From: CAYUMU01 sp964445985
Lineage (GTDB): Bacteria > Planctomycetota > Planctomycetia > Pirellulales > S012-138
DNA: 57,159 nucleotides
NCBI GenBank assembly: GCA_964445985.1
Contig: CAYUMU010000037.1
Location: 1 to 57,159, forward strand
Reading direction: 5' to 3'
Below the pieces are notes generated by a model, which had not been told where the DNA came from, did no database searches, and saw nothing but the letters and a program-made list of their open reading frames with translations. Shown here piece after piece: positions 17,270-25,608 of the stretch. Position numbers and translations under genes: made by a program. Numbering within the stretch: the stretch's first letter is position 1; each line of letters begins with the position of its first letter.

Positions 17270-18676
17270 TCATAGCTGATATCGACGAATATCGATTTCC
17301 AGCGGACGCTTCCACCCGGACTCATGGAGGCGGACGTTACTTGCGGTCGCCTGAATTTCAATTCGAGGTTGCCTACCGTTCATATCCGTCGAAGTCAGCA
17401 TCAAACAGGCTTTGCGGCTGTGGTGCTGCCCTGGAAAAATCAACAACTTGAGTAACGGCAGGCGACGTTTTCGGCCCTTCTTTTCCGCTGCCCAGTCGGC
17501 AATGCGTTCTGCCTCGCGACGGACAGCCTGTTTCAACAACCACGGCGCGCAGGCTCTCATCCAATCATTGGCCTTAGCCACCCACGCCTGATCGGCATAG
17601 GCGCAGCTCGCGGGAGGGTAGATTTTCTGTCCGCCGCAGAGTCGCTTCACAGCTTCGTCGATTTCAACTCCAAACAGTTGCATGGCATCAAGCAGTCGGC
17701 CCTCTTCTTGCAGCAAAATCGCCAGGGCCGCTCGCTCACCTTCGTCGGCTTTACCCGCTTCGCTCTTCGCCATCAGTTGCGGCAAGGAAAGCGTTCCCTC
17801 TGCAATCGCTTCCATTGGCACGGGGGATCCCCACCGAGTTCCCTCCGATGCATCCTCCGACGCCGCGTGCCAACGCCAGCGCTCGCTTTCCCAGCGATGG
17901 TCCTGGTTGGCCGGAATCAAATCCTGCAGGCATAGCCGAATTTCTTGTGCGTCCGCCCGACGTTGCGGACCAACCGCCGCCAGGCAGCGTTGGCGGTCAC
18001 GCGCCGGCGGTTCCGCCGTATCGTAGCTGGCCAGAAGAATCGTCGTTTGTAGCGCCAGCCTGCCGCGATTGTCGGACGGAAAGCATTCGCGAATCCGCGC
18101 CGGCAGCAAGTGATCGAGGTCATGGTTGAGGGCGGCTTCACCGGCAGTGGTCAAACCGTGGTTCTGCCGCGCGCCCTCATCAACCACCACGGCAATCTCG
18201 CCGCGAGATTGCCAACCCAAGACAATTTTTTGCAGTCGTTTGCGTTCGGCTTTCCGATCGATCGCCGGCGGAGAAATCCAAGGACGTTCATAGGCCCAGT
18301 CGCGAATGAGCCAATCGACTATGGCGCTCGCGTCTTGCGAACATCGCGACTCAAGGCACCTCACGCTCCAGTGAGATACACTGGGAAGTTCCCACTCGCG
18401 TTTCGCCATAATGCTGGCAGCATACTCATGCGTTGCTCCTCGTCGCAACACGCCGCCCTGGCATCCTCCCGGCCACTTGCTGAAGCCGGTAACAAACACG
18501 TAGCCGGCGACGTCTGGCTTGGTGATCATCAGCCCATCGACGACCGTCGAAGAGGGTTTGCCGTATCGAATTTCAAAGACGCCAGGGCGCTGACGAGCCA
18601 GTTCGGAGCCCAGGGCTTCCAAGAAGGCTTGATACTTTTGAGCCGACAAGTGTTGTGGCTCGGCAGGTTCCCCCAC
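17270..18676 (-). CDS. unrecognised soluble protein
   Basis: 468 residues from a GTG ending at 18676. I recognise no family. The N-terminus (AQKYQAFLEALGSELARQRPGVFEIRYGK) and a charged middle (RKAERKRLQKIVLGWQSRGEIAVVVDEGAR) look cytoplasmic, with no leader or membrane segment. The C-terminal part has helical, Arg/Lys-rich stretches (AVRREAERIADWAAEKKGRKRRLPLLKLLIF). Codon usage is slightly less GC-rich than in the neighbours, which may indicate a different history. It lies 193 bases after the RecA-like ATPase on the same strand, so a functional link is possible but unproven. Confidence 0.6.
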   Translation of the reverse strand: MGEPAEPQHLSAQKYQAFLEALGSELARQRPGVFEIRYGKPSSTVVDGLMITKPDVAGYVFVTGFSKWPGGCQGGVLRRGATHEYAASIMAKREWELPSVSHWSVRCLESRCSQDASAIVDWLIRDWAYERPWISPPAIDRKAERKRLQKIVLGWQSRGEIAVVVDEGARQNHGLTTAGEAALNHDLDHLLPARIRECFPSDNRGRLALQTTILLASYDTAEPPARDRQRCLAAVGPQRRADAQEIRLCLQDLIPANQDHRWESERWRWHAASEDASEGTRWGSPVPMEAIAEGTLSLPQLMAKSEAGKADEGERAALAILLQEEGRLLDAMQLFGVEIDEAVKRLCGGQKIYPPASCAYADQAWVAKANDWMRACAPWLLKQAVRREAERIADWAAEKKGRKRRLPLLKLLIFPGQHHSRKACLMLTSTDMNGRQPRIEIQATASNVRLHESGWKRPLEIDIRRYQL

Positions 18677-18869
18677 GGTTTACTCCCATTCAGCGCAGGT
18701 TGGTGCCCTAGAAAATCGTTTGCAACTAGAAGGCATTGAACCCATTCCAGCCGCGAGGGTCAACGATTTGCCGATGGCGCCGTGCCGCTCCCTGGCGCGG
18801 ACGCCATCATTGGGTCAAATCTGACACTGAGCCATGGCGCGGACGAGACCTGCGCCGCAAGTTGCCGCG

Positions 18870-19814
18870 TCATGTTGCCACGGCAACGATGTCCCCCGCT
18901 CGATCAGCTTTAATCGCTGGGGATTGGTGGCTGGTGGTTGGGGGCTGGGGGGACTGAAGTTCGGAGTGGGGGAGTAGTTCGGAGTTCGGAGTGGGGAGTT
19001 GGGGAATTGTGGGTGGGGTGGAGGCTGGGTCGCTTGATGTTGGTTGCCAGGTGATTTTGGCTGTGGGTGCCGCGGGCGTTGATTGAAGTGTGAAGTCGAG
19101 GGGGGCGTTGGGCGGGGCGAGGTTGTTTTTTATGGGTTGCAGGTGGCGCTGTGCTTTGTCTTGCGGGTCGGGGGTGACGCGCCAGACGCAGGTTGGGCCG
19201 GGGTGGGCGGCGAGGGTGGCGACCGTACGGTGATTGGTTGCCGCCGAGGCGCTGGCGAGGAATGAGGTGACCGCCACGATGGCCACGCCGGTGCGGGCCG
19301 CGAGGGCGGCGAGCTGTTTAAAGATGGTGGGCAGGTCGGGCTTTTTCCGGCCAGTTGCTTGAGGCAGGAACGCGCTGAGCGGGTCGATGATCACCAGGTG
19401 GCAGCCGGGCGTGTTGGCAATGGCCTGTTCGAGCTGGGTCAAATCGTTCGCCAGAGAAAACGGCTCGGCGGTTTCCGTGGCCGCGTCCGCATGGGCGGGG
19501 TTGTTGTCGGAACTTGTAACGTCCGTCAGCACCATGATGCGAGCGAGGTCGGCTCCGGCCGCTTCGAGACGAGGAAGGGTGACGTCGGCGAGATCGTGCT
19601 CTTCTGTCAACAAGAGCACGCCCGCGGCCGGGTTGGGCTGATCGGGCTGCAAGGGCCAGGGCAAGCCGGCGGATACTCGGGCCGCCAGATCCGCGGCCAT
19701 GAATGACTTTCCGGCGCCTTGTTCGCCTACCATGAGCGACAGTTTGCCGAGGGGGAAGTGATGAGGCCAGAGCCAGCGGAGCGGTTTGGATTGGAAGGTG
19801 GCGAGGGTGCGCAT
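18870..19814 (-). CDS. RecA-like AAA ATPase (AAA_25/RepA-type)
   Basis: 314 residues from the ATG ending at 19814. The frame continues upstream through low-complexity DNA (PSPTPLSNSPLQL) that I judge non-coding. The core is a RecA-fold ATPase: Walker A GEQGAGKSF (about 30-38), a VLLLTEEHDLADVTLPRLEAAG stretch typical of RepA/DnaB-like ATPases, and Walker B HLVIIDPLSAFLP. A second core motif, GVAIVAVTSFL, follows. The C-terminal 70 residues are Pro/Ser/Thr-rich (PQLPTPNSELLPHSELQSPQPPTTSHQSP), and their DNA is the same GGAGTT/GGGAGT low-complexity text found in nearby non-coding sequence. The function in this family is usually replication- or repair-related DNA handling. No other plasmid or phage genes are present. 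Confidence 0.75.
   Translation of the reverse strand: MRTLATFQSKPLRWLWPHHFPLGKLSLMVGEQGAGKSFMAADLAARVSAGLPWPLQPDQPNPAAGVLLLTEEHDLADVTLPRLEAAGADLARIMVLTDVTSSDNNPAHADAATETAEPFSLANDLTQLEQAIANTPGCHLVIIDPLSAFLPQATGRKKPDLPTIFKQLAALAARTGVAIVAVTSFLASASAATNHRTVATLAAHPGPTCVWRVTPDPQDKAQRHLQPIKNNLAPPNAPLDFTLQSTPAAPTAKITWQPTSSDPASTPPTIPQLPTPNSELLPHSELQSPQPPTTSHQSPAIKADRAGDIVAVAT
18925..19010. repeat. GGAGTTCGGAGT low-complexity text
   Basis: Imperfect reiterations of GGTTGGGGGCTGGGG, AGTTCGGAGT and GGGGAGTT. Similar text occurs at 16978-17055 and at 19820-19875. Two of the three lie at the boundaries of the ATPase gene and the third after the MFS gene. At 18925-19010 it has been absorbed into the ATPase's coding tail. 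Confidence 0.6.
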
Positions 19815-20044
19815 GGGGGCCTCTGGAGTGCGGAGTTGGAGAGGGGAGTTGGAGAGGGGAGTTGGAGAGGGGAGTTTTTTGGTGGGGCTGGGTTGTTTTG
19901 GATTGCAAACTGAAACCATGTGTTCGCGAGAATGATGAGATCCGCGAATGATCGACGTCCCCCCTAATGTGCCAAAAAGATATGGACGGACCAATATGTA
20001 TTTTTTGGGCGATGAGTATTTTTTTGGGGAGGGCGCGATCCGGC

Positions 20045-22065
20045 CTACGCATAGCAGCGAATTTCATATAGTCGCGCGGTGTCTTCGCCGTTGGTGGCTG
20101 TGATTTCCACGCGGATGGCGCTGGTCATCCGCGGTTCGAAAGTGTGGCGGCGGAGGCGCTGGTGGTTGCCGGTTACCTTGGCGACTTCGGTCCATTGGCC
20201 GTCGGCCGTTTTGGCTTCCACGCGATAGTCGCGGGCCGTCTCCGGCTGGGGAGCCCGAACCATGTGGCTGGAATGATGGTCGGACGAGGTGAGGGTGAGC
20301 TCGCGGTGGAAGCCGGTATCGAAGGTGAGTTGGACTTCGCCGATTTGTTGGGGTTTGTCCCAAGCGAGTTCGATCCAGGCCTTGCCGTCGGTGAGGGGAG
20401 CGATCCAGCGATTGCCGACTTCGCTGTACATGTCGCGCACCAGACCATTGGTGGCGTTCTTGGCCTGCGAATCCTTGGTCGCGCCGGAGGCGGTCACCTT
20501 GGCTTTTTGCGCCAGGTCGGCGGGGTCGCCGTGCTTGAGGTTTTTGATGGTTTGGTCGTCGCGGAGCAGGGTTTGTTGCAGTTCGCGCAGCCGGGGCTTT
20601 TGCTCGTAGAGTTGACGGGGCGTGATGCCGTGCCGGCCGCAGAGGGCGGCGGCGGTGCCCAGGGCCTGGCCCATCACGGCGCAGGTGGCCATCACGCGGG
20701 TGGACGTGAATGCCACGTGGCTGCAACTGGCGTTGCGGCCGGCCATGAACAGGTTGGAAAGGTCTTTGCTGTAGAGCGCGCGGAGGGGAATGTTGTAGAC
20801 CTCGGGGAGTTTGGTGCTGACGAAGGGGCGCTGGTCGGTGGCGTCGAATCCGCCGGGGGGATGCTCGTCGAGCCCCCAGCCGCCGATGGCCACGGCGTCT
20901 TCCCAATCGCCGTTGAGGCCCATCAGGTCTTGCTGGGTGAGGATCACGTCGCCTTCGATCCGGCGGCTTTCGCGTTTGCCGGGCACCATGCCGACCCAGT
21001 CCAAGGCCCAATTGGCGGCGGTGGGATACTTGCCGCTGTTTTTGATGTAGTCCCAGACGCCGGTCACGATGGAGAGCAGCTCGAAGCGGATGCGTTCGTT
21101 GTCGCGGATGGTGTCGGTGATGCCGCCCCACTCGANNNNNNNNNNCACTCGATCCACCAGTAGCCGTATTCCCAACTGCCGATGCCACGGAAGCGAAGTT
21201 GCTCGGGGCCGATTTTGCGAGCCCAATGGGGGGCCGTGTAGGGCATGGGCTTGCCGAAGTCGCGGGCCGTGAAGAGCACGCTGCTGCCGAGCGTTTCGCG
21301 GGTGGGCTTGTCCCAGGCGAGCGGTTCGCCGAACTCGTCGCGGGCTTCGTGCCCCCAGCGAATGGTGGCGCCGGCTTCGAGGGCCAGGCGGCTATCGCCG
21401 GTGCAATCGGCGTAGTTTTTGGCCGTGACGCGGTAGAGGTGCTCGGTTTTGTCGCAGCGGGCCATGACGCGGGAAATCTTGCCGTCGGCCACGTCGGCGG
21501 CGTAGACGGTGGTATCGAGCAGCAGCGTGACGTTGGGTTCGGAAACCAGCTTGTCGTACAGCAGCAGGTCCCATAGTTCCCAGCAGCGCTGGGGGTTGTT
21601 GGCGGCGTCGTCGAGGCGGAGTTCTTCGATGATGCCGCCTTCGCGCCAGCCGGGCCGACCGGTGTGGTTGTTGGCGCCGACGATGTGCATTTTGACTTCG
21701 CTGCTGCTGTTGCCGCCAAGGCGCGAGCGGTCTTGCACGAGGACGACCTTGGCCCCGTTGCGGGCGGCGGCCAGCGCGGCACACACGCCGGCAGGCCCAC
21801 CGCCGGCGATGAAGACGTCGCAGGCCAAATCGACGAGCGTCATGTGCGGCTCGCCTTCGAACCGCCGCGCGGCCGCGGCCGGATCGGCGGGGCAGATGTC
21901 TTCGAACGATTCGCGAATATCGGGCACCGATCGCGGCTCGCCTTCGGCGGCGGCCAAGGCCTGGCTCTGATCGCCGAAGACAAACAGCGAATAGGCCGAC
22001 ATGCCCGCGGCCGCGAGAAACTCGCGGCGGCCAAAGCCTGGGGCGTGGGGTTGATCGGAAGACAT
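20045..22065 (-). CDS. Tat-exported FAD-dependent oxidoreductase (contains assembly gap)
   Basis: A FAD_oxidored-family protein with a twin-arginine leader (GRREFLAAAGMSAYSLFVF), the dinucleotide-binding motif VFIAGGGPAGVCAALAAARNGAKVVLVQD near residue 83, and SRLGGNSSSEVKMHIVG. The second half has FMAGRNASCSHVAFTSTRVMATCAVMGQALGTAAAL, closing the FAD site, and a C-terminal beta-rich domain (QIGEVQLTFDTGFH, DYRVEAKTADGQWTEV, AIRVEI) like a galactose-binding/discoidin module. Ten N at 21136-21145 interrupt it, but the flanks overlap by seven bases (CACTCGA). Merging them restores WWIEWGGITDTIRDN and one frame of 667 residues. The substrate is probably a sugar or cyclitol derivative, given the neighbours. 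Confidence 0.9.
21136..21145. other. run of 10 N (scaffold gap)
   Basis: The only ambiguous bases in the window. CACTCGA stands immediately left of the gap (after CCGCCC) and again immediately right of it, so the two contig ends overlap and the true gap length is minus seven. Confidence 0.97.
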
Positions 22066-22134
22066 GGCGGTGGTTCCTTATGTTGATTTGTTGGGCAGCG
22101 TGCGGTTGATGATTGCTTTCGCGTGCGAACTAAA

Positions 22135-22161
22135 CTGGATTCCCGCCTTCGCGGGAATGAC
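22135..22161. repeat. REP-like palindromic repeat, short form
   Basis: CTGGATTCCCGCCTTCGCGG followed by GAATGAC, in the 170-base gap between the Gfo/Idh/MocA and FAD oxidoreductase genes. Arms ATTCCCGC and GCGGGAAT. The sequence after it (GAGTTCGCGA...AATGATCGA) also resembles the flank of the 9131 copy. Confidence 0.85.
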
Positions 22162-22233
22162 GAGTTCGCGACGGTTGATAGAGTGTTAATTCCAATTCCG
22201 AAAGTAAATGATCGATGACCCTCAACGGCGAGG

Positions 22234-23577
22234 TCAGACAATGCCTGGGGGAAAGTCAATGGCGATTTGTTCGCGCATGGCCTGATCGCCGATGAGCACG
22301 GTGGCCGTATCGAGCATGCCGTGGTGAACATCGCAAATGGTGGCCGGGTCGCGGCGGATGACGCAGTCGAGGAAGGCCAGCAGTTCATCGCGGGTGTCGT
22401 CGCCGTGGGCGTCGATTTCGTAGGGGGCGCCGCGATGAGCCCAAGGGTCGTTGGTCATTTTGAGCGTTTTGCCGGCGGTGAGCAGGGCGGCGTCTTCTTT
22501 CACGCGGCCGTCTTTGCTCCAGCCGGGATCTTCGGCCGCGCCTTCGCGGTAGAACAGGCCCTTCTTTTGGGTGAGGAACAGGGTGCCGCGGCTGCCCATG
22601 ATGAGTTCGGAGGCGCCTTCGTAGGCGTTGTGGTGCAGTGAGGAGTAGGTGACGCGCACGGTGTAGGGTTGCGGTTTTTCGGAGGGCGCGGCGGCGTTGG
22701 TGGTGGCCGTGGAATGGGTTATGCGGCCGGGCTGGGAGCGCACTTGCGGCCCATCGTATTCGTAGATGCAGAACACGTTGTCGAAGACTTCGCGGCCGTC
22801 ATGCCAATAGTCGATTCCGCCCGAGCCGAGGGCGCGGCGGGGCGGGCCGCCGAGCAGCCAGTTGGCGACGTCGAGTTGATGGCTGGCCAATTCGGTCATC
22901 AGTCCGTGGGACGAATCGCGATAGAGCCGCCAGTTGAGGCGATGTTCGAGCTCGGTGAAGCGCGGATCGGCGCGGGGCACGGGCACGGGGCGCCGCCAGT
23001 TGTTGTTGCGATGCCACTGGCATTTGATGGCGGCGATTTGGCCTAGCATGCCGGTCTGCACCATGGCGGCGGCTTGTCGATAAACGGCGTTGGCGCGGCG
23101 CTGGAGGCCCACCTGGAACACGGCCTGGTGTTTGGCCACGGCGGCGGCCAGCTGCTGGGCCTGGTCCAGGTTGTAGGTCATGGTTTTTTCGCAGAACACG
23201 TCGCAGCCAGCATCGAGCGCTTCGAGGCACAGCTCGGCATGGCGATGGAGCGGCACGGCCACGACCACGGCCTGCGGCCGGGCGTCTTTGAGCAGTTGCG
23301 AGAAGCTGGCGTAACGCTGGGCTTGGGGGCCGGCGAATTCGCCGCCGCGTTCGAGGTGGGGGGCGTAGTCGTCGCACACGGCCACGATGTCGGCGGCTTC
23401 GATGGTGGTGAGCGCGCGGATCAGGTCGGAACCTCGGGCGCCGGTGCCCACCACGCCCAGGCGGACCTTTTCGCCGGTGGGCTCGTTGGCCAGCGCCGCC
23501 AGCGAGAGCGCGCTGCCGGCCAGCAGCGACGACGACTCGATCAAGAACCGGCGTCGGTCGGTTTGCGGCGGTTGCAT
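22234..23577 (-). CDS. Tat-exported Gfo/Idh/MocA-family oxidoreductase
   Basis: 447 residues from the ATG ending at 23577, which has GGGGAAG seven bases upstream; an ATG seven codons earlier is possible. A twin-arginine leader (TDRRRFLIESSSLLAGSALSLAAL) precedes the NAD(P)-binding fold VRLGVVGTGARGSDLIRAL. The family hallmarks AVVVAVPLHRHAELCLEALDAGCDVFCEKTM and GLQRRANAVYRQAAAMV follow; EK is the conserved catalytic-site pair. Such exported members are typical of planctomycete carbohydrate metabolism and usually oxidise sugars or inositols. The preceding gene (ApbE) overlaps its start by 37 bases, suggesting coupled translation. The FAD oxidoreductase follows after 168 bases containing a palindromic repeat. 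Confidence 0.92.
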   Translation of the reverse strand: MQPPQTDRRRFLIESSSLLAGSALSLAALANEPTGEKVRLGVVGTGARGSDLIRALTTIEAADIVAVCDDYAPHLERGGEFAGPQAQRYASFSQLLKDARPQAVVVAVPLHRHAELCLEALDAGCDVFCEKTMTYNLDQAQQLAAAVAKHQAVFQVGLQRRANAVYRQAAAMVQTGMLGQIAAIKCQWHRNNNWRRPVPVPRADPRFTELEHRLNWRLYRDSSHGLMTELASHQLDVANWLLGGPPRRALGSGGIDYWHDGREVFDNVFCIYEYDGPQVRSQPGRITHSTATTNAAAPSEKPQPYTVRVTYSSLHHNAYEGASELIMGSRGTLFLTQKKGLFYREGAAEDPGWSKDGRVKEDAALLTAGKTLKMTNDPWAHRGAPYEIDAHGDDTRDELLAFLDCVIRRDPATICDVHHGMLDTATVLIGDQAMREQIAIDFPPGIV

Positions 23578-24557
23578 GGTGGGCTTCCCCAAATCCATTC
23601 GAATTTTTCGGATTGAGTGACCGTGGACTGAACGACCGTGGGATGTGAGCCGGGGACCCGCGACGGGAAGTCGATCCAGCCCACGGCTGCGATGCCCAGC
23701 GTGTTCCCCCGTCTTTTAAGATAACGGGTTGCGGCGGTCTTTCCCATAAGCAACAGGGCGGTGGAAAGGACTTCGGCCGTGGTTGCGGAGGATGAAAGCA
23801 CGATGCAAATGGCCTGATCGGGGGGATTTTCAAGCGTTGGGCTCCTCGCCTGGCCGGTGCTGGAAGTTTGGCCGGCAGCCGGGGGGATGATGAGATCGCT
23901 GGCCACGGCGCCTTGTGCATACCGGCCGGAGACGCTCAGGCTGAGGTCGGCGAGCGGCAACAGAAGGGGGTTGCCGTCGTGGGCGGTGGCGTCTCGCAGG
24001 CCGACCTGCCAGGGGAGATCGGCGTCGCGGCTACCGAGGGCGACCACCGAACTGGCGCCAGCCTGGAGCAAGCTGGAAGTGACGCCGAACCGGGCAATGA
24101 GCCGGGCCGCGGCATCCAGCGCGTAGCCTTTGCCAAAGCCGCCGAGGTCGAGCTGGGCGTGGGGCGACGTGAATCGCAAGGTGCGATGGGCTGCGTCGAG
24201 GATCACATGGGTGAGGTAGCCTGGGATGCCCTGGGACGCTGTGCTTTGTTCGTTGGACGCCGCGCGGCTGGTGGCGCAGATATCGAAGAAGCCTTCGGTT
24301 TGCTCGGTCCAGGCTTGGAGCGACTGGAGCACGGCGAACAGTTCGTAGTCGACCCGCACCGCTCGGCGGAATGCCTCGCGATTGACTCGGGCCACTTCAG
24401 CCGCCGGATCGAAACGCGACAGCAAGCGTTCGACCCGCTCCACCTCGTCGAGCGCCGCGGCGCCGACGGCTTCCAGGTGCTCGGCGTCGGGGCCGGCGAG
24501 CCAAATTTCGACCAGGCAGGCCATCGCCGGACGAGCCAAGTGAACCAGGGGGAGCAT
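23541..24557 (-). CDS. apbE: ApbE-family FAD:protein FMN transferase
   Basis: 338 residues. ApbE attaches FMN from FAD to a Thr or Ser of target flavoproteins. Visible hallmarks are MACLVEIWLAG at the start of the domain, DEVERVERLLSRFDPAAEVARVNRE, the DLGGFGKGYALD motif, VGLRD, and the C-terminal TTAEVLSTALLLMG metal-binding region. The usual TSG before the binding loop is SVSGRYAQG. No clear lipoprotein or signal sequence, so it may act in the cytoplasm. The C-terminal 40 residues are poorly conserved, and their DNA overlaps the next gene's start. It lies 25 bases after the aldolase gene. A linked FMN-carrying target is not evident, unless it is one of the neighbouring exported oxidoreductases. 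Confidence 0.88.
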   Translation of the reverse strand: MLPLVHLARPAMACLVEIWLAGPDAEHLEAVGAAALDEVERVERLLSRFDPAAEVARVNREAFRRAVRVDYELFAVLQSLQAWTEQTEGFFDICATSRAASNEQSTASQGIPGYLTHVILDAAHRTLRFTSPHAQLDLGGFGKGYALDAAARLIARFGVTSSLLQAGASSVVALGSRDADLPWQVGLRDATAHDGNPLLLPLADLSLSVSGRYAQGAVASDLIIPPAAGQTSSTGQARSPTLENPPDQAICIVLSSSATTAEVLSTALLLMGKTAATRYLKRRGNTLGIAAVGWIDFPSRVPGSHPTVVQSTVTQSEKFEWIWGSPPCNRRKPTDAGS

Positions 24558-24582
24558 GCAAATGGTTGCCTCGCGGGGGCGA

Positions 24583-25353
24583 TTACGGTTTTCGCAAGTG
24601 CGAAAAGGCGTCGCCGACGGCTTCGCCGAGCAGCGACGAATCGTTGGAGAAGACCACGAAGCGGGCGCCTTGGTTCATGGTTCGCAGGGCCTGATCGCGT
24701 TTGCCAAACCAGCAGCCGGCGGCGACGTGATGCCGGTCGGCCGTATCGACGATCCGCTTGAGTATCGCAATCAGGTCGGGGTGGTCGTACTCGTTGGGAA
24801 TGCCCATGCTGACGGTCAGATCGTTGGGTCCCACGAACACGGCGTTGACGCCGGGGATGGCGCAGAGGGCGTCGAGATTTTCGACGCCGGGCACCGATTC
24901 GATCATGGGCACAAAGATGGTGTCTTTGCATTTTTGTTCGACGACATACTGCCGGGACTTTTCGCTCGGCCAGGCGCCGCCGTTTAGCACTTGTTGCAAC
25001 AGCTTGCCTTTGAGCGGACGATAGGCGGCCGCGGCGGCGAGTTGCTTGCAATGTTCGACGTCTTCCACATAGGGCACGACCACGCCATCGAAGGAGTCGG
25101 CCGCCTTGGAGACATCGTCGGGGTCGCGGCTGTGAACGCGGGCCAGGCAGGCGATGCCCTTGGCGGCCAGGGCGTATTTCAGCGGCCAGAACTCGGCCAG
25201 GTCGAGGGCGTTGTGCTCCGAGCTAAAGATGACGAAGTCGAGCGCGCCCGCGGGGAGATAATCAACCACCGCCGGCGTGACGGCGTGCTGAATGAAGGTG
25301 CCGAAGACCGTTTCGCCTTGCACGATTTTTTGTTTGAGGGCTTTGCCAATCAA
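24583..25353 (-). CDS. HpcH/HpaI-family aldolase
   Basis: 256 residues, a class II pyruvate-type aldolase that splits or joins 2-keto-3-deoxy or hydroxy acids using a divalent metal. Motifs are DFVIFSSEHNALDL (normally D.EHg), ARVHSRDPDDV, GVVVPYVEDVEHCKQL, the metal-binding FVPMIESVPGVENLDAL and FVGPNDLTVSMGIP. Length is standard (about 255). It is the first gene of a tight minus-strand run with apbE (25-base gap) and the Gfo/Idh/MocA gene. Aldolase plus sugar oxidoreductases suggests a sugar-acid or aromatic catabolic route, though the substrate cannot be named. Confidence 0.92.
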   Translation of the reverse strand: MIGKALKQKIVQGETVFGTFIQHAVTPAVVDYLPAGALDFVIFSSEHNALDLAEFWPLKYALAAKGIACLARVHSRDPDDVSKAADSFDGVVVPYVEDVEHCKQLAAAAAYRPLKGKLLQQVLNGGAWPSEKSRQYVVEQKCKDTIFVPMIESVPGVENLDALCAIPGVNAVFVGPNDLTVSMGIPNEYDHPDLIAILKRIVDTADRHHVAAGCWFGKRDQALRTMNQGARFVVFSNDSSLLGEAVGDAFSHLRKP

Positions 25354-25608
25354 GGGTGTGGTCCTTTGGAATGATCAAGGGAAGTGCGTTGCTGAGCCAC
25401 CGGCGAGACGCTGTAGGTTGTACCAGGGGGTGGGCCGCGGTTCCATCTTCCCCATGCGTTTGCATTGGGCTCCTCCCGGTGGAGCGAGCTAGTGGAGCGA
25501 GCCAGGGTTGCTTTCCCGTCTGCCGTGGCCGGGTTACACTGGCGACGAACGATTGCGGGCCGCCGGCTCCTTCCCACCTGGTTTCTTCCACCTTGCGGCG
25601 AAGCTTTT

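Noticed and set aside
18870..19814. The RecA-like ATPase as a sign of an integrated plasmid or phage.
   Set aside because: No integrase, terminase, capsid, partition or replication initiator gene is near; such ATPases also occur singly in planctomycete chromosomes.
21136..21145. The N run as a frameshift or a split of the FAD oxidoreductase into two genes.
   Set aside because: Merging the 7-base overlap restores a continuous frame with a conserved motif, so it is an assembly mark.
20144..21163. A 339-codon plus-strand frame opposite the FAD oxidoreductase.
   Set aside because: Val/Gly/Ala-rich shadow; it also runs into the N gap. The minus strand has clear FAD-binding motifs.
22234..24557. 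The 37-base overlap of the apbE end with the Gfo/Idh/MocA start as evidence of a broken gene.
   Set aside because: Both proteins are full length and recognisable, and overlapping ends are common in tight operons. The exact apbE stop may be real.
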